Of a stretch of DNA of 6,450 nt, positions 1 to 5,867 are shown in pieces (the stretch's first letter is position 1; every line of letters starts with the position of its first letter). A program made the translations under genes and the position numbers. Source of the stretch: Lentzea sp. (GTDB taxonomy: Bacteria > Actinomycetota > Actinomycetes > Mycobacteriales > Pseudonocardiaceae); NCBI GenBank assembly GCA_030146905.1, contig JASLAV010000651.1:1-6450 (forward strand), written 5' to 3'. The notes under the pieces were generated by a model that did no database searches, had not been told where the DNA came from, and worked only from the letters and a program-made list of their open reading frames with translations.

Positions 1-152
1 ACGACAGCGGGGTCATCACCGGCAAGGGCGCGGCAATGCCGATCGACGTGGACGTGACCGGTGTCAGGATGCTGAGCCTGCGCGTCACCGACGGCGGCGA
101 CGGCAAGAACTTCGACCACGCCGACTGGGCGGAGCCGGCTCTCACATGCTGA
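1..152 (+). CDS. C-terminal end of a protein with an NPCBM-type carbohydrate-binding module (5' partial)
   Basis: The gene enters from the left edge; the first complete codon is at base 3 and the stop is TGA at 150-152, leaving 49 residues. The visible part has the pattern of the last strands of the NPCBM/NEW2 module: a stretch IDVDVTGVRMLSLRVTDGGD followed by DHADWAEPAL. NPCBM modules are beta-sandwich carbohydrate-binding units found at the ends of secreted glycoside hydrolases and related proteins, so the missing upstream part is probably an extracellular glycan-acting enzyme or lectin-like protein (inference). The stop overlaps the start of the next gene (ATGCTGA, 146-152), the usual arrangement for translational coupling, so the two are likely made together. 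The catalytic domain, if any, and the signal peptide are outside the window. Confidence 0.82.
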   Translation, partial: DSGVITGKGAAMPIDVDVTGVRMLSLRVTDGGDGKNFDHADWAEPALTC

Positions 153-3025
153 TCAACCGCCGGACTTTCCTGGCAGCCACAGGACTGCTGACACTCGCGC
201 CGGGCAACTCGGCCGCCCGGCTCAAGGACACCTACTACGAGGTGCTGCTCCGGCACACGAGGTGGGCCGAGACGCAGTACGACACCACGGCGGGGCGGTA
301 CCGGCGCACGGACTTCGGGTTCGCGGTCGTGCTCGGCAACGCCGTCCTGCTCACCAGGGGCACCTACGACGCGGCGCTCGCGGGCGTCGGGAAGGACGTG
401 CTGCGTCAGCACACGCTCGCCACGATCAAGCACTTCGCGGCGAGCAACGTCCTCGCGGGCGGCACGGAGTGGGGCAAGACCCTGTTCTGGGACACCACGT
501 TCCAGTCGTACTTCGTGCTGGCCGCCCGCCTGCTCTGGCAGGACCTCGACGCACCGACCCGTGCGAACGTCGAGGCGATCGCCCGCGGTCAGGCCGGCTA
601 CACGGCGTCGCTCGGCACCGCCGACGACCCGCGCTCCGGTGGCTGGACGCCGAACGGCGAGGCAGGCGGCTACCGCGGCGACACCAAGCTGGAGGAGATG
701 GGCGTCTACGCCCAGGCGCTCGCTCCCGGACTCGCCTGGCACGGCGACGGGCCGGGGTGGCGGGAGGCGTTCACCCGCTGGAGCCGCAACGAGGCGGGGC
801 TGCCGGCCGCCGACCTCGCCAACCCCTCCACGGTGGACGGTGTGCCGATCTCGGCCAACACCGCCACGAACCTGCACGACACGTTCATCGTCGAGAACCA
901 CGGCTCGTTCGGCCCGCACTACCAGGAAGAGCTGTGGCGCACCTCGGGCCGCAACGCCGTGCACTTCCTGCTCGCGGGCCGGCCGCTGCCGGAGGTGCTG
1001 ACGAAGCAGCCCAACGGGGAGCTGTTGTGGCGCACCATCCTCGCCACGATGAGCGACGCCGGTGAGCCTTTGATGCCGATGGTCGCCGACCGCGAGCACC
1101 TGTACGGCCGCGACGTCATCCCGCTCGCGTTCCGCTCCACCGTGCTGCGCGATCCGATGGCCGCCCGCGCGGAGGCCGCGCTCGCGTCCCGGCTGCTCGC
1201 CTACCAGGCGCACCCGCCGGTCCACCGGCTCGCGAAGTTCTCCGGTGAGGCCAAGTACGAACCGGAGGCCCGCGCGGAGCTCGCGATCAGCTACCTGCTG
1301 CACGAGCTGCGACCACCGGCGGAACCGGTGTCCGAGCAGGAGTTCTTCGCACGGGCGGCGATCACGATCGACCACGGCGCCGAGCCCGGTCTGCTGACCC
1401 ACCAGTCCGCGGCGGCGTGGGCGGGCACGGTCACCAAGCCGGGCTTCACCAAGTTCGCCTGGCAACCCGGGCACGACGACTGGCTGTTCAAGATCAGTGG
1501 CCCGACCCCGATGCTGCTGCCGCCCGCGGCGGTCACCGGCCGCAACACCGTTCTCTACCAACAGGTTCGGGACGGGTTCGACGCGACGGCGAGCCTGCTG
1601 CGGTTCGCGGACGGGTTCGCCGGCACCGCCACGCTGCCCACCGGAACGATCGTGTGCGCACTCCCCCGAGCCGGCCGCGTGGACGTGCACAACCTCGCGA
1701 TGGCGGGAATGCCTGGGCTCAGCGGTTCCCGCACCTACATGGGATCGGCGGGCCGGGTGACGATCCAGGCGCGCGAGGGGTTCCGCGTCGACGAGCTGAC
1801 GTTCCCGGCGACGACCGCGCGGCACGTCCGCATGATCGGCACGACACCGCATCCCACCTACGGCTACTCGTTGTTCGAGTTCGAGGTGGACTCCCCCCAG
1901 CCGAAGAAGACCACGGCGTCCTCGTTCGACACCGGCTTCGAACCGGCCAAGGCGACCGACGGCGACCCGGCCACCCGCTGGGCGGTCGCCCGCTCCGAAC
2001 GCGGACGTGCCGACAGCTGGATCGCCGTCGACCTCGGCACCGCCACAACCGTGCAGCGAGTGCGGCTGCGCTGGGAGACGGCGGCGGCGGTCGCCTACCG
2101 GATCGAGACGTCGCCGGACGGCGCCGCGTGGACGGCGGTCGCCGAGTACCCGAGGCCCGACCTCAGCACGCCGGGGTGGCTCGACGTGGACGGACGGGCG
2201 GGGTTCGTCGCGCGGTCCGCCGAGCCGATCACCGTGCGGGGCGACACGATCACCGTCCCCGCCGGGCTGGTCGAGGGCTACGTCCGGGCCGACCTGCGGG
2301 CGATCGCGGCGGCACCGGCGCCGGACTGCCCGGCGGGGGTGGTGGCGAGCACCGCGGACGGGTTCCTCACCCTCTTCAACACCTCCGGCGCCGACGTCAC
2401 CGGCACCGTCCGCCTGCGCGGCACCCGCCTCTACCGCGGCACGCAGGTCACCACGGCCGACGGCACCGAGTACGCCCTCTCGCTGCCCGCCGCCACCGCA
2501 CGGGTCGAGGCGCCGTGGTTCACCGCCCGCGGCATCCCGGCGGGCGTCACGGCGGTCGTGCACGACGCCCGCCGGGTCACGTTCCGCGGCGGGCCCGCCC
2601 GGTTCACGCTGACCCACCGCGACGGTGTCACGCTGCCGGTCGTGCTCGGGCGGGCCGAGCGCACGGTGACCATGCCGGGCGCGAAGGCGTTCCCGTTCGA
2701 CGACCTCGCACTCGGACGCGTCACGTTCCCGAACTCCGTCCTGCCGCCCGGCATGACCGACCCCACGGCCGCGGTCGACGGGTCGCACCGCACCGCGTGG
2801 ACGCCGGGCCACGACGGGCGCATGGTCGTCGATCTCGGTGCTCCGCACGACATCGGCAGGATCGATCTGAAGTGGACGGACGGCGTCCCGCCGCCGCACA
2901 CCGTCACCTACAGCCTGGACGGCAGGACCTACGGCGCTTCGACGACGGCGCGGTACGTGGCCGTGTCGACGCGCTGGCGGCCGGGCCACGCGTCACTCAG
3001 GAGTGTCGGTTTAGCTCCCGGATAG
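146..3025 (+). CDS. Tat-exported discoidin-domain protein, probable polysaccharide-active enzyme of unrecognised family
   Basis: 959 residues. The start ATG overlaps the upstream stop; GGAG at 131-134 is a weak ribosome binding site. The N-terminus is a short twin-arginine signal (NRRTFLAATG, R5-R6, then a hydrophobic stretch; likely cleavage after SAA at 22-24), so the protein should be secreted folded. Residues ~25-390 are mostly helical with many aromatics (FWDTTF 114-119, NLHD 242-245, ENHGSFGPHY 250-259) and suggest an alpha/alpha toroid like those of polysaccharide lyases and some glycoside hydrolases. Residues ~405-550 look like a beta-sandwich. Discoidin hallmarks follow: ARHVRM and YGYSLFEFEV at 558-581, then DGDPATRW 605-612, WIAVDLG 625-631 and YRIETSPDG 651-659. 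A second discoidin module closes the protein (DGSHRTAW 878-885, VVDLG 894-898, YSLDG 922-926, ARYVAV 935-940). H244, N251, H252 and Y259 are candidate active-site residues by analogy only. A role in binding and cutting an extracellular polysaccharide is inferred; the reaction is unknown. Confidence 0.85.
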   Translation: MLINRRTFLAATGLLTLAPGNSAARLKDTYYEVLLRHTRWAETQYDTTAGRYRRTDFGFAVVLGNAVLLTRGTYDAALAGVGKDVLRQHTLATIKHFAASNVLAGGTEWGKTLFWDTTFQSYFVLAARLLWQDLDAPTRANVEAIARGQAGYTASLGTADDPRSGGWTPNGEAGGYRGDTKLEEMGVYAQALAPGLAWHGDGPGWREAFTRWSRNEAGLPAADLANPSTVDGVPISANTATNLHDTFIVENHGSFGPHYQEELWRTSGRNAVHFLLAGRPLPEVLTKQPNGELLWRTILATMSDAGEPLMPMVADREHLYGRDVIPLAFRSTVLRDPMAARAEAALASRLLAYQAHPPVHRLAKFSGEAKYEPEARAELAISYLLHELRPPAEPVSEQEFFARAAITIDHGAEPGLLTHQSAAAWAGTVTKPGFTKFAWQPGHDDWLFKISGPTPMLLPPAAVTGRNTVLYQQVRDGFDATASLLRFADGFAGTATLPTGTIVCALPRAGRVDVHNLAMAGMPGLSGSRTYMGSAGRVTIQAREGFRVDELTFPATTARHVRMIGTTPHPTYGYSLFEFEVDSPQPKKTTASSFDTGFEPAKATDGDPATRWAVARSERGRADSWIAVDLGTATTVQRVRLRWETAAAVAYRIETSPDGAAWTAVAEYPRPDLSTPGWLDVDGRAGFVARSAEPITVRGDTITVPAGLVEGYVRADLRAIAAAPAPDCPAGVVASTADGFLTLFNTSGADVTGTVRLRGTRLYRGTQVTTADGTEYALSLPAATARVEAPWFTARGIPAGVTAVVHDARRVTFRGGPARFTLTHRDGVTLPVVLGRAERTVTMPGAKAFPFDDLALGRVTFPNSVLPPGMTDPTAAVDGSHRTAWTPGHDGRMVVDLGAPHDIGRIDLKWTDGVPPPHTVTYSLDGRTYGASTTARYVAVSTRWRPGHASLRSVGLAPG

Positions 3026-3041
3026 CAGGCAAACCAAAGGC

Positions 3042-3836
3042 ATGTTCGACAGATTGCGCACCGACACCGGGGAAAGCGTGATCAGAGCGTTGTGGGACGT
3101 GCCGCGGTTGCTGCGTCACCCGGTGTGGCGAAACGCCGATCCCGGCCAGGGCGGCGGCCTCGGCGTGGTGCTCGTACCCGGTTTCGGCGCGGGCGGCATG
3201 AGCCTGTGGCCCGCGGGCTCGTGGTTGCGGTCACGCGGGTACCGCCCGGCCGGCGCCGGGGTCGGGTTCACCGTCGGGTGCACCGGGGATCTGCTGGCCA
3301 AGGTACTGCGCAGAACCGAGGAGCACGCCGAGCGCACAGGTCGCCCCGTGGTGCTGCTCGGCCAGAGCCGTGGCGGCGGCCTCGCCCGCATCGCCGCCGC
3401 CCGGCGGCCCGACCTGGTGCACGGGCTGGTCATGATCGGCAGCCCCGTCCTGGACCCGCTCGGCGCCCATCCCGACGTCATGCGCGTCGCCCGGTTCCTG
3501 ACGCGCCTGGCCGCGGCGGGCGTTCCGGGACTGCTCGACGACGACTGCCTGCGCGGCCCGTGCTTCGACGAGCACGCGAAGGTGCTCGCGGAACCGTTGC
3601 GCGTGCCGGCGGTCTCGATCTACTCGCGCGCCGACGGCGTCGTGCCGTGGCAGCTGTGCCAGGACCCGTGCGCCGAGTGCGTCGAGGTGCACAGCACGCA
3701 CACCGGCATGGCGTTCGACCCGCAGGTCTACGAGGTGCTCGGTCCGCGGCTCGCCGCCTGGGCGACTGGAACGATGCGCGCGTTGAGCAGCTCGCCGTCC
3801 TGCACGTCCAGCAGCCCGATCGTGCCGTGCGGCTGA
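3042..3836 (+). CDS. alpha/beta hydrolase, lipase/esterase-like
   Basis: 264 residues with the alpha/beta-hydrolase order of elements: oxyanion-hole region VPGFGAGG (45-52), nucleophile elbow GQSRG with Ser109, acid SRADGVVPW with Asp198, and catalytic histidine in STHTGM with His220. There is no signal peptide or membrane segment, so it is probably cytoplasmic. The substrate cannot be told; a small-molecule ester or lipid is the default guess. Six cysteines (80, 169, 174, 206, 210, 213) are many for this fold, and three sit between the acid and the histidine. The start is not well fixed: AAAGG ends one base before the ATG, too close for a good ribosome site, and a GTG at 3078 or TTG at 3090 are alternatives. 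It follows the exported protein by 16 bases and could share its transcript. Its last ~36 residues are encoded opposite the end of the phosphoesterase gene; residues after about 243 (TMRALSSSPS onward) are low-complexity and not part of the fold. Confidence 0.9.
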   Translation: MFDRLRTDTGESVIRALWDVPRLLRHPVWRNADPGQGGGLGVVLVPGFGAGGMSLWPAGSWLRSRGYRPAGAGVGFTVGCTGDLLAKVLRRTEEHAERTGRPVVLLGQSRGGGLARIAAARRPDLVHGLVMIGSPVLDPLGAHPDVMRVARFLTRLAAAGVPGLLDDDCLRGPCFDEHAKVLAEPLRVPAVSIYSRADGVVPWQLCQDPCAECVEVHSTHTGMAFDPQVYEVLGPRLAAWATGTMRALSSSPSCTSSSPIVPCG

Positions 3837-4249
3837 CGCCGCTTGTCCGTGGGAGAGCCAGGGTTGAAGACGCGCAGCCCGTCCTGCTCCTCGTCCCACG
3901 GGATGTGCGAGTGTCCGAACACGACCAGCCGCGCCGAGGGGAACCGGCGGCGCATGCGGGCCCACCGCCCGGTCTTCTGCCCGCTGTCGTGGATCATCGC
4001 CACGGGCAGCCCCTCGATGTCGAACTCGATGGTCTCCGGAGCGCCCCACGCCACGACGTCGGGCCCGTCGTTGTTGCCGCACACCGCGATGACCGGCGCG
4101 TACTGCGCCAGCTCGTCCAGCACGGGGGCGACGCACACATCGCCGCCGTGCAGGATGAGGTCGGCGGAACGCAGGTGCTCGGCCACGGCCGGTGGGCACC
4201 GCTTCCAGAACCGCGGCGCGTGGGTGTCGGACAGCACGACCACTCTCAC
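3728..4249 (-). CDS. YfcE/MJ0936-type metallophosphoesterase
   Basis: 173 residues, the usual size for the small YfcE/Vps29-like branch of calcineurin-type phosphoesterases, which hydrolyse phosphodiesters or phosphomonoesters with a two-metal centre. The motifs are in order: SDTH (D8, H10), GGD (35-37), GNND (58-61), MIHDSG with H87, and GHSH (112-115), followed by NPGS (129-132), typical of this branch. H87 is followed by Asp rather than the commoner Gly. No signal peptide; probably cytoplasmic. The natural substrate is unknown for most members. The start is GTG at 4249-4247, placing the first beta strand (RVVVLSDTH) at the very N-terminus as expected; GGGA a few bases upstream is a modest ribosome site, and a second GTG at codon 3 is possible. 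It is divergent from ku, and its last ~12 residues (AQAASRGPSTS) lie beyond the fold, antisense to the hydrolase gene. Confidence 0.92.
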   Translation of the reverse strand: MRVVVLSDTHAPRFWKRCPPAVAEHLRSADLILHGGDVCVAPVLDELAQYAPVIAVCGNNDGPDVVAWGAPETIEFDIEGLPVAMIHDSGQKTGRWARMRRRFPSARLVVFGHSHIPWDEEQDGLRVFNPGSPTDKRRQPHGTIGLLDVQDGELLNARIVPVAQAASRGPSTS

Positions 4250-4346
4250 GGTCCCGACGGTAGCAAGATCGGGTGATCAGCGCGGTCTCCAGGCGTTCTA
4301 GTAGACCTGTGCGTTTTGGGTCGCACGAGGCGGGTACCTCCCCGCA
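4250..4346. promoter_or_regulatory. divergent spacer between the phosphoesterase and ku, expected to hold both promoters
   Basis: This 97-base spacer separates two divergent starts, so it must carry a promoter for each gene or receive none. I find no convincing -35/-10 pair on either strand. Three short inverted repeats lie end to end on the ku side: GGTCT and AGACC (4284-4288 / 4303-4307), GTGCG and CGCAC (4309-4313 / 4322-4326), GCGGG and CCCGC (4330-4334 / 4341-4345). The last begins at the end of the only purine-rich ku ribosome-site candidate (GAGGCGGG, 4327-4334) and ends one base before the ATG, so it could mask ribosome access. Stems of 5 bp are common by chance at this GC content. 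That promoters exist here is a position-based inference. Confidence 0.5.
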
Positions 4347-5156
4347 ATGGCGAGGGCTGTCTGGAGCGGGTCGATCAGTTTCGGCCTGGTGAGCATCCCG
4401 GTGGAGCTGTACAGCGCCACCGAGGACCACACGGTGCACTTCAACCAGTTCCAGCGCGGCACGTCCGACCGCATCCGGTACAAGCGCGTCAACGAGCGCA
4501 CCGGGCGCGAGGTGTCCTACGACAAGATCGTGAAGGGGCACGAGGTCGAGAGCGGCGAGTACGTTGTCGTGGAGCCGGAGGAGCTCGACGAGATCGCGCC
4601 GGGCCGCTCGCGCACGCTCGACATCGAGGCGTTCGTCGACCTCGACGAGATCGACCCGGTGTACTTCCAGAAGACCTACTGGCTCGGGCCGGCCAAGGCG
4701 GAGTTCTCCCGGCCGTACCTGCTGCTCGCGCAGGCGATGAAGAAGACGAACCGGGCCGGTATCGCGATGTTCGTCATGCGCGGCAAGCAGTACCTCACGG
4801 CGTTGAAGGAGGACGACGGGATCCTGGCGGTCCACACGCTCTTCTTCGCCGACGAGGTCCGCAAACCGAAGGACGTGCTCGACGTCGTGCCGGAGGGTCG
4901 TGCGCCACGCGGCAAGGAGCTCGACATGGCCGTGTCGCTGGTCGAGTCCATGGCCGACGACTGGCGGCCGAAGGACTACCGCGACACCTACACCGAACGC
5001 GTGAACAAGCTGATCAAGGACAAGCAGGCGGGCCGCGAGGTCGTCGTCGAGGCGGAGCCCGCGGAGGCCACCGACGTCGTGGACCTCATGGAGGCGTTGC
5101 AGCGCAGCGTCGAGGCGAGCAAGAAGAAGCGCGGCGGCAAGAAGAAAGCAGGCTAG
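4347..5156 (+). CDS. ku: Ku, DNA end-binding protein of bacterial non-homologous end joining
   Basis: 269 residues, the normal length of a bacterial Ku. The N-terminus MARAVWSGSISFGLVSIPVE is the family signature and fixes the ATG. Further family blocks are VEPEELDEI (75-83), DPVYFQKTYWLGP (103-115), YLLLAQAM (124-131), LVESM (198-202) and YRDTYTERVNKLI (211-223). Ku homodimers form a ring that threads onto broken DNA ends and recruits the ligase LigD. The core ends near residue 230; a short acidic linker leads to DLMEALQRSVEAS (246-258), the conserved C-terminal segment usually linked to LigD interaction, and then a lysine-rich tail (KKKRGGKKK, 259-267). Such basic tails are known to aid DNA binding in other Ku proteins. 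LigD is not in the window, so it must be encoded elsewhere if present. The gene is divergent from the phosphoesterase and converges on the PP2C gene. Confidence 0.97.
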   Translation: MARAVWSGSISFGLVSIPVELYSATEDHTVHFNQFQRGTSDRIRYKRVNERTGREVSYDKIVKGHEVESGEYVVVEPEELDEIAPGRSRTLDIEAFVDLDEIDPVYFQKTYWLGPAKAEFSRPYLLLAQAMKKTNRAGIAMFVMRGKQYLTALKEDDGILAVHTLFFADEVRKPKDVLDVVPEGRAPRGKELDMAVSLVESMADDWRPKDYRDTYTERVNKLIKDKQAGREVVVEAEPAEATDVVDLMEALQRSVEASKKKRGGKKKAG

Positions 5157-5157
5157 C
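5152..5157. other. palindrome GCTAGC that supplies the stop codons of both ku and the PP2C gene
   Basis: The ku stop TAG is 5154-5156 on the + strand, and the PP2C stop TAG is read from 5155 to 5153 on the - strand, so both lie inside CTAG (5153-5156) and the genes overlap by 4 bases. No hairpin followed by a T-run is visible around the junction, so the transcripts probably read into each other's 3' ends or stop by a factor-dependent route (inference). Confidence 0.9.
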
Positions 5158-5797
5158 TCACCACGAGAGCGGTCGCGTTGTCCGTGCCACCCGCGTACAG
5201 GGCCGCCCGCACGAGCCGTTCGGCCGACGCCTGCCCGGACATGATCGCCTCGATCCCGCTGTGCCCCAACGGTCCGTACACGCCGTCGGACACCAGGGCG
5301 AGCCGTGGAGCCCGTGTCGCCGCCCGCCCGATGTTGGCCGCGGTCGCGTGCCGGACGGTGTTCGTCACGACGTGGTCCATCCTCGGTTCCGGCACCACCC
5401 CGCGCTCGCGGAAGTACTCGGCGACCGTGTGGTCCGTGGTGAGCTGGACGAGGTCCTCGCCGTTCGAGGCGTACGCGCGTGCGTCACCGGCCCACGCCAC
5501 GTCGAAGCCTCCGCCTGGGCGGGCCACGGCGACGACGATCACCGCGTCACCGAGGTGGACCTGGAGGGCGTCACGGGCCGCGAGGATCGCGGCGACCGGG
5601 TCGGTGAGCAGGGCGGCGGCCTGCGCGGCGGCGTGGGCGGTCTCGGCGGCGGCCGTGGAGTCGCCCACCCCGTCGGCGACGACGAACGTACGGCGCCCGT
5701 TGGCGTACGCGTCGGCGTTGTGCTTGCGCGGCCCACGGTCCGACCCGTAGGTCACGGTGAGCGCGGTACCCAGTGGCATGGTGCGATCGATCAGCAT
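5153..5797 (-). CDS. stand-alone PP2C-type protein serine/threonine phosphatase
   Basis: 214 residues, slightly short for a bacterial PP2C catalytic domain (about 230-260). The metal-binding motifs are in order: HNAD (26-29) in the position of the family's N-D motif, VADGVGDS with D42-G43, WAGDARAY (102-109), LVSDGVYG with D171, and GTDNATALVV with D206-N207. These phosphatases use two or more Mn/Mg ions to remove phosphate from Ser/Thr residues and in actinobacteria commonly oppose Hanks-type kinases. No transmembrane or sensor domain is attached and no kinase lies nearby, so the target is unknown. The ATG at 5797 has a good ribosome site, GGGAGGT about 5 bases upstream on the minus strand (5803-5809); a second ATG at codon 7 lacks one. 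It is 70 bases downstream of the WYL regulator gene on the same strand and converges on ku. Confidence 0.9.
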   Translation of the reverse strand: MLIDRTMPLGTALTVTYGSDRGPRKHNADAYANGRRTFVVADGVGDSTAAAETAHAAAQAAALLTDPVAAILAARDALQVHLGDAVIVVAVARPGGGFDVAWAGDARAYASNGEDLVQLTTDHTVAEYFRERGVVPEPRMDHVVTNTVRHATAANIGRAATRAPRLALVSDGVYGPLGHSGIEAIMSGQASAERLVRAALYAGGTDNATALVVS

Positions 5798-5867
5798 GGC
5801 GGACCTCCCTGACCTCCAGTGAGCCGTGCCCGCCTAGGAGTCTGCTGTCAGCAGCCTGAGAAAAGCT
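5798..5867 (-). promoter_or_regulatory. 70-base spacer upstream of the PP2C gene with two inverted repeats
   Basis: On the minus strand this lies between the WYL stop and the PP2C start. It contains the PP2C ribosome site and a hairpin CTGCT-GAC-AGCAG (5842-5854). A second near-palindrome centred on CTCTAGAG (5866-5873), with flanking AAAG/TTT (5862-5876), spans the WYL stop codon. Neither repeat is followed by a clear T-run on the minus strand, so a classical terminator is not supported. The spacer may contain a promoter for the PP2C gene, but I cannot point to one. Confidence 0.35.

Noticed and set aside
1417..3081. A 554-codon forward open frame inside the exported protein gene
   Set aside because: Its product is arginine-, glycine- and proline-rich with no domain, while the overlapping frame carries a Tat signal and discoidin motifs. 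Long stop-free shadow frames are expected at this GC content.
3231..4835. A 534-codon minus-strand open frame crossing the hydrolase, phosphoesterase and ku
   Set aside because: It runs through three well-supported genes in other frames and gives low-complexity Arg/Ala/Val-rich sequence with no motif.
4316..5812. A 498-codon forward open frame over ku and the PP2C gene
   Set aside because: It overlaps two genes with complete family motifs and its product is a compositional artefact.
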